DNA from: Hymenobacter jeollabukensis
Lineage (GTDB): Bacteria; Bacteroidota; Bacteroidia; Cytophagales; Hymenobacteraceae
Reading direction: 5' to 3'
Length of the DNA stretch: 64,000 nt
Assembly: GCF_005771675.1 (NCBI RefSeq)
Contig: NZ_VAJM01000004.1
Location: forward strand, 248,001 to 312,000
Part shown: positions 25,566-34,971 of the stretch, one piece after another
Position numbering within the stretch: the first letter of the stretch is position 1
Layout of the letters: each line of letters opens with the position of its first letter
The notes under the pieces: generated by a model
What the model was told of the DNA's origin: nothing
What the model saw: the letters and a program-made list of their open reading frames with translations, nothing else
Database searches by the model: none
Made by a program: the position numbers and the translations under genes

Positions 25566-25638
25566 TTGTCCGACCAGGGCTCGAACCTGGACTTTCTTGA
25601 ATCAAAATCAAGCGTGTTGCCAGTTACACCATCGGACA
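25566..25638 (-). tRNA. tRNA-Gln (anticodon TTG)
   Basis: 73 nt on the minus strand. Acceptor stem TGTCCGA/TCGGACA with A73, D-arm containing GGTGTAACTGG, anticodon stem CTTGA/TCAAG with loop TTTTGAT giving anticodon TTG, and T-arm CCAGG-TTCGAGC-CCTGG. CCA is not encoded. Confidence 0.95.
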
Positions 25639-25820
25639 ATTTCCCATCCGGTAACCAGGGGTTGTGCCGTTTGGGTTTGCAAATGTAGGTAGGTTTTTGC
25701 TGCCTCCAAATTTCCGTCGAAAAAAAATTTCCACGAAACCCCCTCAGAACGCTCCAAACGGGCCTTTTTCCGGTGAGTGTCAGCGAGAAAAGTTTCTGCA
25801 CTTTTTCGCCCCGGTCGGGG

Positions 25821-25852
25821 TTTGCCCGTGCGGCGAATGGTCCGTACTTTTG
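25821..25852 (+). promoter_or_regulatory. Promoter of atpD
   Basis: TTTG (25821-25824), a 20-nt spacer, then TACTTTTG (25845-25852): a full match to the Bacteroidota -33/-7 arrangement, 41 nt before the atpD ATG. Confidence 0.85.
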
Positions 25853-25884
25853 CGGCCTGAAACTGCTCTCATTCTCCCATATAA

Positions 25885-27399
<1,515 letters not shown>

Positions 27400-27408
27400 T
27401 TCATTCTA

Positions 27409-27511
27409 ATGTGCGAATGTGATTGAATGTGCTGATGTGCTAATGCGGGGAAACCTGCTGGCACGTCAGCACATTCATTAGCACACCAGCACATTTCCAC
27501 ATTAGCACATT
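27409..27511. repeat. 8-bp-word inverted repeat inside the atpD-atpC operon
   Basis: Left arm (27409-27445) uses words of the type ATGTGCTG and ATGTGCTA; the right arm (27462-27511) carries the reverse complements, ending 6 nt before the atpC ATG. A hairpin here would lie in the mRNA just before the atpC start. Confidence 0.85.
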
Positions 27512-27517
27512 GACAAC

Positions 27518-27763
27518 ATGCGTTTAGAAATCATCACGCCGGACCGGAAGGTGTTCGAGGGGGAAGTTTCCTCGGCCGTGTTTCCGGGCGTTGCCGGCCA
27601 GTTTGAAGTGCTCAACAACCACGCGCCGATGATTGCCGCCCTGCAGGCCGGCGAGCTGCGCGTGACCAGCGCCACCGGCCGCGAGTCGTTCCAGGTGAGC
27701 GGCGGCGTGGTGGAAGTGCTGCGCAACAACGTGACGGTACTGGCCGAATCGGTGCTGGCTTAG
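27518..27763 (+). CDS. atpC: F1 ATP synthase epsilon subunit (short form)
   Basis: 81 aa, containing only the N-terminal beta-sandwich ('MRLEIITPDRKVFEGEV', 'EVLNNHAPMIAAL', 'GGVVEVLRNNVTVLAES'). The C-terminal helical pair that inhibits ATP hydrolysis in longer epsilons is absent, as in other Bacteroidota. It shares the atpD promoter and is closed by a strong terminator. Confidence 0.96.
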   Translation: MRLEIITPDRKVFEGEVSSAVFPGVAGQFEVLNNHAPMIAALQAGELRVTSATGRESFQVSGGVVEVLRNNVTVLAESVLA

Positions 27764-27791
27764 GTCAACGCATCGTCGCCAATAGCTGAAG

Positions 27792-27825
27792 AAGCCGCTC
27801 CTGCCCCGCAGGAGCGGCTTTTTTT
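27792..27825 (+). terminator. Rho-independent terminator after atpC
   Basis: AAGCCGCTCCTG and CAGGAGCGGCTT form a 12-bp stem with a short loop, followed by a T-run. Confidence 0.92.
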
Positions 27826-27885
27826 GCGTTGAAGCGGGCCAAGCAGCGGCGTTGTCGTATTGTTGCGGGCAGTAACCGCCCCGTC

Positions 27886-28980
27886 ATGCCGCCCATCGAC
27901 CCGCTCAACGCCATCGAAAACATCTACACGCCCCGGCAGCGGCACGTGCTGCTGATTGCGTCTATCCTCGGGCTGGCCGGGCTGATGGTATTCGGGCTGG
28001 CGCAGTACCTGACGGCGTTTCTGGCGGCGGGCATCCTGTTCGTGGTGTTCCGGCCGATCTGGGTGGCCCTGGTGCACAAGCGGCGCTGGAACCGCCGGCT
28101 GGTGACCATCGGCATTCTGGTGCTGACGGTGGTGGTGCTGGTCATTCCGTTTTACGCGCTCAGCTCCCTGCTCGTCAACCGGCTGGTGGCCTTCGTGCGC
28201 AACCCTGACCAGATTCTGCAGGTGCTCCACAAGCTGGAAGAGGCCACCGGCATCAAGATAACCGAGCAGCAGAACGTGCGGCAGCTGCTGCAGCAGGGCA
28301 CCAGCGTGGTGAGCCGCTGGCTGACCACGCTGGCCAGCAGCGCCCTGAACGTGCTGGTGGTAGTGGGCCTGATGCTCTTCACGATGTACTACCTGTTTAT
28401 GCAGGAAACGTACTTCCTGATCGGGCTGCGGCGCTACCTGCCGTTTCGCAGCGAAACCATGCACGAGCTGGGCGACTCGCTCAAGAACAACGTCAACGCC
28501 AACGTGCTGGGGCAGGCGCTGGTGGCCTTGGTGCAGGGCATCCTGACGGGGCTCACGCTGTGGGTGTTCAAGGTACCCGACCCTCTGTTTTGGGGCGTAG
28601 TGGCGTTTTTCATGGCCTTTCTGCCGGTGCTGGGCACCCCGCTGGTGTGGGGGCCGGCGGCGCTGTACCAGTTTTCGCAGGGGCACAAGGGCGCGGCCAT
28701 CGGCATTCTGCTGGTGGGCTTCATCGTCATCATCAACGTCGATAACCTGCTGCGCATCCTGCTGGCCAAGCGCATGGGCAACATTCACCCGCTGGTGACG
28801 CTGGTGGGGCTGGTGCTGGGCGTGGAAATCTTCGGCATCATCGGGCTGGTGGTGGGGCCGCTGCTGGTGTCGTACTTCCTAGTGCTGATGGAGGTGTTTC
28901 GGCGCGAAAACCGGGCGGCCCAGAAAAAGAAGCACCAGACGCCGCCTTCGGAGGGTGGCGCGCCGGCCAGCATCGTGTAG
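27886..28980 (+). CDS. AI-2E family transporter (PerM-like permease)
   Basis: 364 aa with about eight membrane helices in the arrangement of the AI-2E/UPF0118 family: three early helices ('LYLIASILGL'-like region), a soluble helical segment ('LLQQGTSVVSRWLTTLASSA'), then the conserved 'GILTGLTLWVFKVPDPLFWG' and 'FLPVLGTPLVWGPAALYQF' region. Members export quorum signals or act as Na+/H+ antiporters; the substrate here is unknown. ATG 27886 was chosen over an upstream TTG because the added residues are basic and unconserved. Confidence 0.87.
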   Translation: MPPIDPLNAIENIYTPRQRHVLLIASILGLAGLMVFGLAQYLTAFLAAGILFVVFRPIWVALVHKRRWNRRLVTIGILVLTVVVLVIPFYALSSLLVNRLVAFVRNPDQILQVLHKLEEATGIKITEQQNVRQLLQQGTSVVSRWLTTLASSALNVLVVVGLMLFTMYYLFMQETYFLIGLRRYLPFRSETMHELGDSLKNNVNANVLGQALVALVQGILTGLTLWVFKVPDPLFWGVVAFFMAFLPVLGTPLVWGPAALYQFSQGHKGAAIGILLVGFIVIINVDNLLRILLAKRMGNIHPLVTLVGLVLGVEIFGIIGLVVGPLLVSYFLVLMEVFRRENRAAQKKKHQTPPSEGGAPASIV

Positions 28981-29101
28981 GCTGGGGCGTAACCCCTCAG
29001 TCGGGAAAAGCGCGGCGCGGGCCGTAGCTTGCGGCGCAGCTGGGGCCGATGCAACGCGCCGCGCCGGCCCGGTGCCTTTGCCCGTCAACTTCTCCGCCCC
29101 G

Positions 29102-30229
29102 ATGACCTTTATCAATCCCAAAGTCACGCCTATCTACCAAAGCTCGGTCTTCAAGTTTCAGGACCTGGACGAGCTGGACGAGTACTTCGCCGACACCAGC
29201 AGCCGCTACCTCTACTCGCGCAACGGCAACCCCAACTCCGACGAGCTGGCCGACGCGGTGAATGCGCTGGAAGGCGGCGCGGGCGCCGTGGCCACGTCCT
29301 CGGGCATGGCCACTATTTTCGCCGCCATTCTGGCCTATTGCCAGGCCGGCGACCATGTGCTGTGCGCGGTCGACATCTACGGCGGCTCGGCGGCTCTGCT
29401 CAACACCGAGCTGAGCCGCATGGGCATCACGGTGACCTACGTGCCCTTCGAGCAGCTCTACGACCTGGGGCCGTTGTGCCAGCCCAGCACCCGCCTGCTG
29501 CTGGCCGAAACCATGAGCAACCCGCTGCTGCGCGTGGCCGACCTCGGCCGCCTCGCCGCGCACTGCCACGCGCTGGGCCTGAAGCTGGTGGTCGACAACA
29601 CCTTCGCCTCGCCGGTGCTGACTCGGCCCCTGCAGCTGGGCGCCGACATCAGCCTGCACAGCGTGACCAAGTACATTGCCGGCCACAGCGACGTGACGGC
29701 CGGCGTGACCGTGGCCGCCGACCCCGAAGTAGCCGCCCGGCTCAAGCAAATCGGGGTGCTCTACGGCCTTACGCTGAGCCCGATGGAGAGCTGGCTGGCC
29801 GTGCGCGGGCTAAAAACCCTGCACCTGCGGATGCGGGAGCACAGCCACAATGCCCTGGCCGTGGCCACCATGCTGGCCGCCCACCCCGCCGTGCGGGCCG
29901 TGTACTACCCCGGCCTGCCCACCCACGCCCAGCACGCGCTGGCAGCCGAGCAGGGCGGCGGGTTGTTTGGCGGCATGCTCTCCTTCAAGCTGGCCGACGA
30001 CCGGGAGGTGGTCAGCAACTTCATGCGCCGCACCGAGCGGTTCCCCTTCGCCCCGTCCCTGGCCGGCGTCGATTCGTCGCTGTCGTATCCGCTGGGTACC
30101 TCGCACCGCGCCCTGACGGCCGAGCAGCAGCAGGAGTTGGGCATTACCACCGGGCTGGTGCGGCTGTCGGTGGGCATCGAGCCGGTGGAGGAGCTGCTGG
30201 CGGATCTGCGACAGGCGCTGAACGCCTAA
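29102..30229 (+). CDS. Cys/Met metabolism PLP-dependent enzyme (trans-sulfuration family)
   Basis: 375 aa. 'YLYSRNGNPNSDELADAVNA' and 'SSGMATIFAAILAYCQAGDH' open the fold; the PLP lysine is in 'SLHSVTKYIAGHSDVTAG' and the C-terminal substrate arginine region in 'TTGLVRLSVGIEPVEELLAD'. This is the cystathionine gamma-synthase / gamma- or beta-lyase / methionine gamma-lyase family; members cannot be told apart by eye. Start 29102 ('MTFINPKVTPIYQSS') matches the family N-terminus. A near-consensus TGCCTTTG lies 21 nt upstream. Confidence 0.9.
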   Translation: MTFINPKVTPIYQSSVFKFQDLDELDEYFADTSSRYLYSRNGNPNSDELADAVNALEGGAGAVATSSGMATIFAAILAYCQAGDHVLCAVDIYGGSAALLNTELSRMGITVTYVPFEQLYDLGPLCQPSTRLLLAETMSNPLLRVADLGRLAAHCHALGLKLVVDNTFASPVLTRPLQLGADISLHSVTKYIAGHSDVTAGVTVAADPEVAARLKQIGVLYGLTLSPMESWLAVRGLKTLHLRMREHSHNALAVATMLAAHPAVRAVYYPGLPTHAQHALAAEQGGGLFGGMLSFKLADDREVVSNFMRRTERFPFAPSLAGVDSSLSYPLGTSHRALTAEQQQELGITTGLVRLSVGIEPVEELLADLRQALNA

Positions 30230-30265
30230 CTTCCGGCGCTTACTTGCCACGTCAACTTCCCGCCG

Positions 30266-30640
30266 ATGGATAAGGAAAACGTAGCCACCGTTATTGCCCT
30301 GGTAGTGGTGTGCGGCCTCGCGCTGCTGATGGGCTGGGTGACCAAATACCGCCCGCCCAAGCAGATCAACTGGCTGTACGGCTACCGCACGGCGCGCTCC
30401 ATGCGCACGCCCGCGGCCTGGCACGAGGCCAACACCTACTTTGCCCGCTACTTCTGGCGGTTGAGCCTGGGGCTGCCGGTGCTGGCCGTTGCGGTCTACC
30501 TGCTCGCTGGTGGAGTGCGGGCCCTGCAGGTGGTGCTAGCCTGCTGGGTGCTGGGCATGGTGCTGGGAGCCGTGCGCACGGAGTGCCGCCTGAAGCGCCT
30601 GTTTGACGACGCAAATCAGCTGCGTGGCTCCGAGAGCTGA
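30266..30640 (+). CDS. SdpI-family membrane protein
   Basis: 124 aa, three or four helices. 'MGWVTKYRPPKQINWLYGYR' followed by 'TARSMRTPAAWHEANTYFAR' is the SdpI signature. In Bacillus SdpI gives immunity to the SdpC toxin and acts as a signal receptor; most homologues, including this one, have no SdpC nearby. It starts 36 nt after the PLP enzyme and is probably co-transcribed. Confidence 0.85.
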   Translation: MDKENVATVIALVVVCGLALLMGWVTKYRPPKQINWLYGYRTARSMRTPAAWHEANTYFARYFWRLSLGLPVLAVAVYLLAGGVRALQVVLACWVLGMVLGAVRTECRLKRLFDDANQLRGSES

Positions 30641-30762
30641 CGCCCGACCGTAAGCAGCGGTATGAGAGTTTGTACTACTGGTGTGGTGTTTTGTACCCTC
30701 TGCCAGATTTTTATACTACCGGTTGAACTTTATAAGCTGATTGGGCCAGCTTTTAGGCCAGG

Positions 30763-31902
30763 TTACAGCATTTCCCGCAGGGCCGCTACCACCCGGCGCA
30801 CGTCGGTATCGGTCATGGCGGAGCCGGAGGGCAGGCAGAGGCCGCGGGCGAAAAGGTCGGTGCTGACGGGGCCGCCGTACATGGGCGCGGCGGCGAAGAG
30901 CGGCTGCAGGTGCAGGGGCTTCCAGAGCGGGCGCGACTCGATGTTACGCGTTTCCAGGTGCAGGCGCAAGGCTTCGGGCGTATGCCCGGTGTACTCGGGG
31001 CGGAGCAGCAGGGTGGTGAGCCAGCGGTTGGCGCGGGTGTCCGTGGGCTCGGCGGGGCCGACCTGCACGGCTTCCAGCGGCTTGAGCAGCTCGCAGTACT
31101 GCGCGTAAATCTCGCGGCGGCGCTTCACGCGGTCCTCGATCAGCTCCATCTGCCCGCGGCCGATGCCAGCCAGCAGGTTGCTCAGGCGGTAGTTGTAGCC
31201 CTGCACCGAATGCTGGTAGTACGGGGCTGCGTCGCGGGCCTGGGTGGCCAGGAAGCGGGCCTGCCGGGCCCAGTCGGCGTTGTCGGTGAGCAGGGCGCCG
31301 CCGCCGCTGGTGGTGATGATTTTGTTGCCGTTGAACGACAGCACGCTCAGCGCCCCGAACGCGCCCAGCGGCCGGCCGTGGGAGCGCGCCCCGAGGGCTT
31401 CGGCCGCGTCTTCGAGCACCGGCACGCCGTATTCGGCGGCCAGGGCCAGGATTTCCGTCAGGCGGGCGGGCATGCCGTAGAGGTGCACCACGATGATGGC
31501 CTTCACCGAGCGGCCCAGGCGGCGCCGGTCCTCCAGGGCTTCGCGCAGGCGCTCGGGGCAGAGGTTCCAGGTGCTGGCTTCGGAGTCGACGAACACCGGC
31601 TCGGCGCCCACGTAGCGCACCGGGTTGGCGGTGGCCACGAAGGTGAAAGAAGGCACGATGACCTCGTCGCCGGGGCCGACGCCGAGCAACAGCAGGCCTA
31701 GGTGAATGGCGGCCGTGCCCGAGGAGAGGGCCACCGCGTGCTTGGCGCCGGTGTACTGGCACAGGTCGCGCTCGAAGCCGTCGAGGTTGGGGCCCACCGG
31801 CGCCACCCAGTTGTCTTCGATGGCCTTGTGCAGGTAATTTAGCTCGTGGCGGCCGAGGTGGGGCGGGGAAAGGTAGAGCCGGTCGTGGTCGTCGCTGTGC
31901 AT
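30763..31902 (-). CDS. pglE: DegT/DnrJ/EryC1 aminotransferase (PglE-like)
   Basis: 379 aa PLP enzyme that should aminate a UDP-4-keto-sugar. Visible: 'YLSPPHLGRHELNYLHKAIE', 'ALSSGTAAIHLGLLLLGVG', the aspartate region 'VLEDAAEALGARSHGRPLG', and the PLP lysine in 'SFNGNKIITTSGGG'. 'AIEDNWVAPVGPNLDGFERD' is characteristic of the PglE / LegC type. It is the last gene of a three-gene unit with a PglD-like acetyltransferase and PglC-like sugar transferase, the set that makes UDP-di-N-acetylbacillosamine and loads it on a lipid. The required 4,6-dehydratase (PglF) is not in the window. Confidence 0.88.
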   Translation of the reverse strand: MHSDDHDRLYLSPPHLGRHELNYLHKAIEDNWVAPVGPNLDGFERDLCQYTGAKHAVALSSGTAAIHLGLLLLGVGPGDEVIVPSFTFVATANPVRYVGAEPVFVDSEASTWNLCPERLREALEDRRRLGRSVKAIIVVHLYGMPARLTEILALAAEYGVPVLEDAAEALGARSHGRPLGAFGALSVLSFNGNKIITTSGGGALLTDNADWARQARFLATQARDAAPYYQHSVQGYNYRLSNLLAGIGRGQMELIEDRVKRRREIYAQYCELLKPLEAVQVGPAEPTDTRANRWLTTLLLRPEYTGHTPEALRLHLETRNIESRPLWKPLHLQPLFAAAPMYGGPVSTDLFARGLCLPSGSAMTDTDVRRVVAALREML

Positions 31903-31920
31903 TATGGGTGCTTGAGGCGT

Positions 31921-32033
31921 AGTGCCTAGTTGTTAGTGCCTAGTTGTTAGTGCCTGGTGCTTAGCGCGCGTGAGCGTCAGAACGACCCAAGCACCAAGCA
32001 CTAACAACCAAGCACTAACAACTAAACACTAAT
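31921..32033. repeat. 7-bp-word inverted repeat between pglD and pglE
   Basis: The left arm (31921-31962) is six 7-bp words such as AGTGCCT and AGTTGTT; the right arm (31989-32033) is their complement and overlaps the pglD stop codon. The 26-nt loop contains CAGAACG. Confidence 0.9.
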
Positions 32034-32721
32034 GATATTTGATAACCTGGGCGGGTACGCCCACGGCGGTGCAGTCGGCGGGCAGGTCGCGCACGGCCAC
32101 GGCGCCGGCGCCCACGATGCAGCGGGCGCCCACGCGCACTTGGTTGATGACGGTGGCGTTGGTGCCCAGGTAGGCTTCGGTTTCCAGGTAGGCCTCGCCG
32201 CCGACGTTGGCGTGGGGCATCAGGGAGCAGAAATCCTCCAGCACCGCGTCGTGGCCGATGGTGCAGCCCAGGTTCAGCAGCACGTGGCGGCCCAGGCGGA
32301 TGTCGCAGGTGAAAATGCAGCCCTGCGTGACGATGCAGCCCGCGCCGAGCTGCACGAACTGGTAGGGCCGCAGCAGCACCGAGGGGTGGACCAACGTGGC
32401 AAAGTGCAGCTGCGGGCCGCTGAGGCGGGCCACCACGGCGGCGCGCTGCCGGCTGTTGCCGATGGCCACGGCCACGAACACCGGCTCGGGGTGGGCGTTC
32501 AGCTCCTCAATAGTGCCCAGCCAGGGCAGCTCGTGCACCCGGTCGTGGGGCGGGCGTTGGTCGTCGTAGAAGCCTAGCACGTTCCAGCGCAGCTCCACTT
32601 CGTTGAGCTGGCGCACCAGCATCAGCACCTCGCGGCCCAGTCCGCCGGCCCCCACGATGACCAGGGGGCGCACGCCGGCAAACTCCGCGTCGTCGTATTC
32701 AGAGAAGAAAAGTTGGGTCAT
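32029..32721 (-). CDS. pglD: PglD-type sugar O/N-acyltransferase (left-handed beta-helix)
   Basis: 230 aa. An N-terminal Rossmann-like half with 'RPLVIVGAGGLGREVLMLV' and a C-terminal hexapeptide-repeat beta-helix with the catalytic His in 'LNLGCTIGHDAVLEDFCSLM', closing with 'GVPAQVIKYH'. This is the NeuD/PglD family that acetylates UDP-4-amino sugars. Start 32721 is 6 nt after the stop of the sugar transferase, so they are tightly coupled; upstream sequence in this frame is a shadow of that gene. Confidence 0.9.
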   Translation of the reverse strand: MTQLFFSEYDDAEFAGVRPLVIVGAGGLGREVLMLVRQLNEVELRWNVLGFYDDQRPPHDRVHELPWLGTIEELNAHPEPVFVAVAIGNSRQRAAVVARLSGPQLHFATLVHPSVLLRPYQFVQLGAGCIVTQGCIFTCDIRLGRHVLLNLGCTIGHDAVLEDFCSLMPHANVGGEAYLETEAYLGTNATVINQVRVGARCIVGAGAVAVRDLPADCTAVGVPAQVIKYH

Positions 32722-32726
32722 GTGTG

Positions 32727-33395
32727 CTATTCGAGGGAAGAAGACGGCGGCGGGCTGCCCCGGAAGGCCTCGGTGGTGGCCTGGCCGGGGGCGCTGATGC
32801 CGCGGGCGCCGAGCACGCGGGCGGCCGTCAGGGCGAGAATACGTAAATCCAGCGCAAACGACGCGTGCGCCACGTACCACAGGTCGTAGTCGAACTTCTG
32901 CTCCCAGCTGATGGCGTTGCGCCCGTTTACCTGCGCCCAGCCCGTAATGCCGGGCCGCACCGCGTGGCGCCGGGCCTGGGCGGGCGAGTACAAGGGCAGG
33001 TACTCGACCAGCAAGGGGCGCGGGCCGACCAGGCTCAGGTCGCCGCGCAGCACGTTCCAGAGCTGGGGCAGCTCGTCGACGGAAGTGGCGCGCAGCCAGC
33101 GGCCGAGGCGGGTGAGGCGCTGGGCATCGGGCAGCAGCTGGCCGGCGGCGTCGCGGGCCTCGGTCATGGTCTGCAGCTTGTAGAGCGTGAAGATGCGGCC
33201 GTGCAGGCCCGGCCGCGGCTGCCGGAACAGCACCCCGCGCTGCCCCGGCTGCAGCCCTAGCAGCAGCGCCGCCCCGGCCAGCACGGGCAGCGAGAGCAGC
33301 AGCAGCGGCAGCGCCAGCAGCACGTCGAAGGCACGCTTGCCCCGGCGCAGGTACCAGGTGCGGGGCGGGGCAGACGGGGCAGGGGAGAGGGGCAT
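32727..33395 (-). CDS. pglC: Initiating sugar transferase (PglC/WcaJ-like phosphoglycosyl transferase)
   Basis: 222 aa. An N-terminal re-entrant hydrophobic helix ('VLLALPLLLLSLPVLAGAAL') and the catalytic core 'SVDELPQLWNVLRGDLSLVG' with the Asp-Glu dyad, then 'PGITGWAQVNGRN'. Monotopic enzymes of this family move a sugar phosphate from a UDP-sugar to undecaprenyl phosphate, the first step of glycan assembly at the inner membrane. First gene of the pglC-pglD-pglE unit; a -7-like TAACTTGC lies 22 nt upstream. Confidence 0.92.
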   Translation of the reverse strand: MPLSPAPSAPPRTWYLRRGKRAFDVLLALPLLLLSLPVLAGAALLLGLQPGQRGVLFRQPRPGLHGRIFTLYKLQTMTEARDAAGQLLPDAQRLTRLGRWLRATSVDELPQLWNVLRGDLSLVGPRPLLVEYLPLYSPAQARRHAVRPGITGWAQVNGRNAISWEQKFDYDLWYVAHASFALDLRILALTAARVLGARGISAPGQATTEAFRGSPPPSSSLE

Positions 33396-33416
33396 GGCAG
33401 GCCGACACAGGGCGCC

Positions 33417-33424
33417 GCAAGTTA
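33417..33424 (-). promoter_or_regulatory. -7-like box TAACTTGC for the pgl operon
   Basis: Minus strand, 21 nt before the pglC start; same TAnnTTGC form as before prs. Confidence 0.45.
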
Positions 33425-33440
33425 GGCCGCGCGGTCCACA

Positions 33441-33735
33441 GCCGCGAGCTTGCGGCGCCGGACCGCGAAGTCGCGGTACCGGGAAGTCGCGGTTTAGAAG
33501 CGCGCGGCTGCGGTTACAAGGCGCGAAGTCGTGGTTTAGAAGCGCGAGGTTGCGGTTGGAAAGCGCAAACCTGCGGCTCGGGGGCGGAAAGTTGCGGCTT
33601 AAGACCGCGAGGCTGCGGCTGTTGGCCGCGAAGTTGCGGTTTCAGGGCGCAAGGCTGCGGTTAAAAGCCGTAACCTCGCATTGGCAGACTGCAGGGTTGC
33701 GGCTCGAAGCTGCGAGGCTGCGGTCAAGTAGCCCG
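33441..33735. repeat. Degenerate tandem array with a 21-bp period (array 1)
   Basis: Eleven consecutive units of exactly 21 bp (33500-33730) are preceded by three less regular ones. Each begins near GCGCGARGTTGCGG and ends in a variable A/T-richer tail; many contain CCGC...GCGG that can pair. It occupies most of the 509-nt gap between divergent pglC and ispE; the rest (33736-33904) has no feature I recognise except a weak TTCTTTG just before ispE. Read in one plus-strand frame it gives a Ser-Ala-Arg-Leu-Arg-Leu heptad, but no start or family supports a gene. Confidence 0.9.
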
Positions 33736-33904
33736 AATCCGGCTGGTTGTCGGGTACCTAGTGGTCCAGCACCGGCCCGACGACGACCGGGCAGCCGGCC
33801 CCAAGCCGGCCGCCCGGTGCGGAACCTGGCGGCGTACCGCGAGCGGGTGGCCCGCCGCCGCTGCGGACTGGCGCGGTGGCCGCGCAGTGCCGTTCTTTGC
33901 GCCC

Positions 33905-34723
33905 ATGCTCGTCTTCCCCAACGCCAAGCTTAACCTCGGACTGCACATCACGGAGCGCCGCCCCAACGGCTTCCACACCCTCGAAACCGTGATGCTGCCG
34001 CTGCCCTGGTGCGACGCGCTGGAAGTGCTGCCGGCCGCCGAAACCACGCTCACGCTCACCGGCCGCCCCATCCCCGGCGACCCGGCCACCAACCTCTGCC
34101 GCCGGGCCTACGAGCTGCTGCAAGCCGATTTTCCCGCGGTGCCGCCCGTGCACCTGCACCTGCACAAGGTGGTACCCATCGGCGCGGGCCTGGGCGGGGG
34201 CTCGGCCGATGCCGCCTTCGCCCTGCGCGCCCTCAATACCGTGCTACAGCTGCAGCTGACCGACGAGCAGCTGGAAGCCTACGCCCGCCGCCTGGGCTCC
34301 GACTGCGCCTTTTTCATCCGCAACGAGCCCGCCCTGGCCCTGGGCCGCGGCGACGAACTGCAGCCGCTGCCCCTGCCGCAGCTGCGCGGGGCCGCCTGCA
34401 AGGTCATCTACCCCAACCTGCACATCAGCACTGCCGAGGCCTATGCCGGTGTGACGCCCAAAGCCCCCGCGCACGAGCTGCGCGCGGCCCTGGCCGGCCC
34501 GGTGGAAAGCTGGCGCGAGACGGTGGTCAACGACTTTGAAGGCTCCCTGGCGCCGAAGTACCCGCTGCTGGGCGAGCTGAAGGCGCAGCTGTACGCGGCC
34601 GGGGCGGCCTACGCCAGCCTCTCGGGCTCGGGCTCGGCCGTGTTCGGGCTGTGGCCGGAACTGACGCAGCCGCCGACTATGGCGCTGCCGGCGGAGTATT
34701 TGGTGTGGGACGGGCAGCTGTAG
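33905..34723 (+). CDS. ispE: 4-diphosphocytidyl-2-C-methyl-D-erythritol kinase
   Basis: 272 aa GHMP kinase of the MEP isoprenoid pathway. 'FPNAKLNLGLHITERRPNGF' opens the protein, the ATP-binding loop is 'VPIGAGLGGGSADAAFALRA', and the C-terminal 'YASLSGSGSAVFGLW' is conserved. Start 33905 gives the canonical N-terminus. A CTTTG-containing box ends only 6 nt before the ATG, so the mRNA may be nearly leaderless if that is the promoter. Confidence 0.95.
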   Translation: MLVFPNAKLNLGLHITERRPNGFHTLETVMLPLPWCDALEVLPAAETTLTLTGRPIPGDPATNLCRRAYELLQADFPAVPPVHLHLHKVVPIGAGLGGGSADAAFALRALNTVLQLQLTDEQLEAYARRLGSDCAFFIRNEPALALGRGDELQPLPLPQLRGAACKVIYPNLHISTAEAYAGVTPKAPAHELRAALAGPVESWRETVVNDFEGSLAPKYPLLGELKAQLYAAGAAYASLSGSGSAVFGLWPELTQPPTMALPAEYLVWDGQL

Positions 34724-34737
34724 GGGCCTCACCCCCC

Positions 34738-34818
34738 GGCTCCCTCTCCTAGGGGAGAGGGGGAGCCTGACGTCAGCAACGATTGCGGGAGCAAGAAGCA
34801 TAGGCTCTTTGCTCCCGC
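34738..34818. repeat. Two hairpins downstream of ispE (REP-like and terminator-like)
   Basis: GGCTCCCTCTCC pairs with GGGGAGAGGGGGAGCC (34738-34767), and GCGGGAGCAA (34785-34794) pairs with TTTGCTCCCGC (34808-34818). A third imperfect hairpin with GGGCTGC/GCAGCCC arms lies near 34876-34904. They fill the gap between convergent ispE and the EamA gene. Confidence 0.65.
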
Positions 34819-34971
34819 TCGTGTTTTCGCTTAGCTCTGCCCGACTAATGAAACCAGGGAGGTCGTTTACGGCGGGGCTGCGCAGCGCGAGTGGAGCAGC
34901 CCCGCGTCGCCAGCTGATGTTACTGACGGTTGGCTTCCCCGAAGAAATGCTTGATGCGCATTGGGTGGCCC

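Noticed and set aside
33187-33933. Possible protein of heptapeptide repeats in array 1
   Set aside because: The frame begins inside the antisense of pglC, has no ribosome site or promoter, runs past the ispE start, and unit divergence does not favour synonymous positions as far as I can see.
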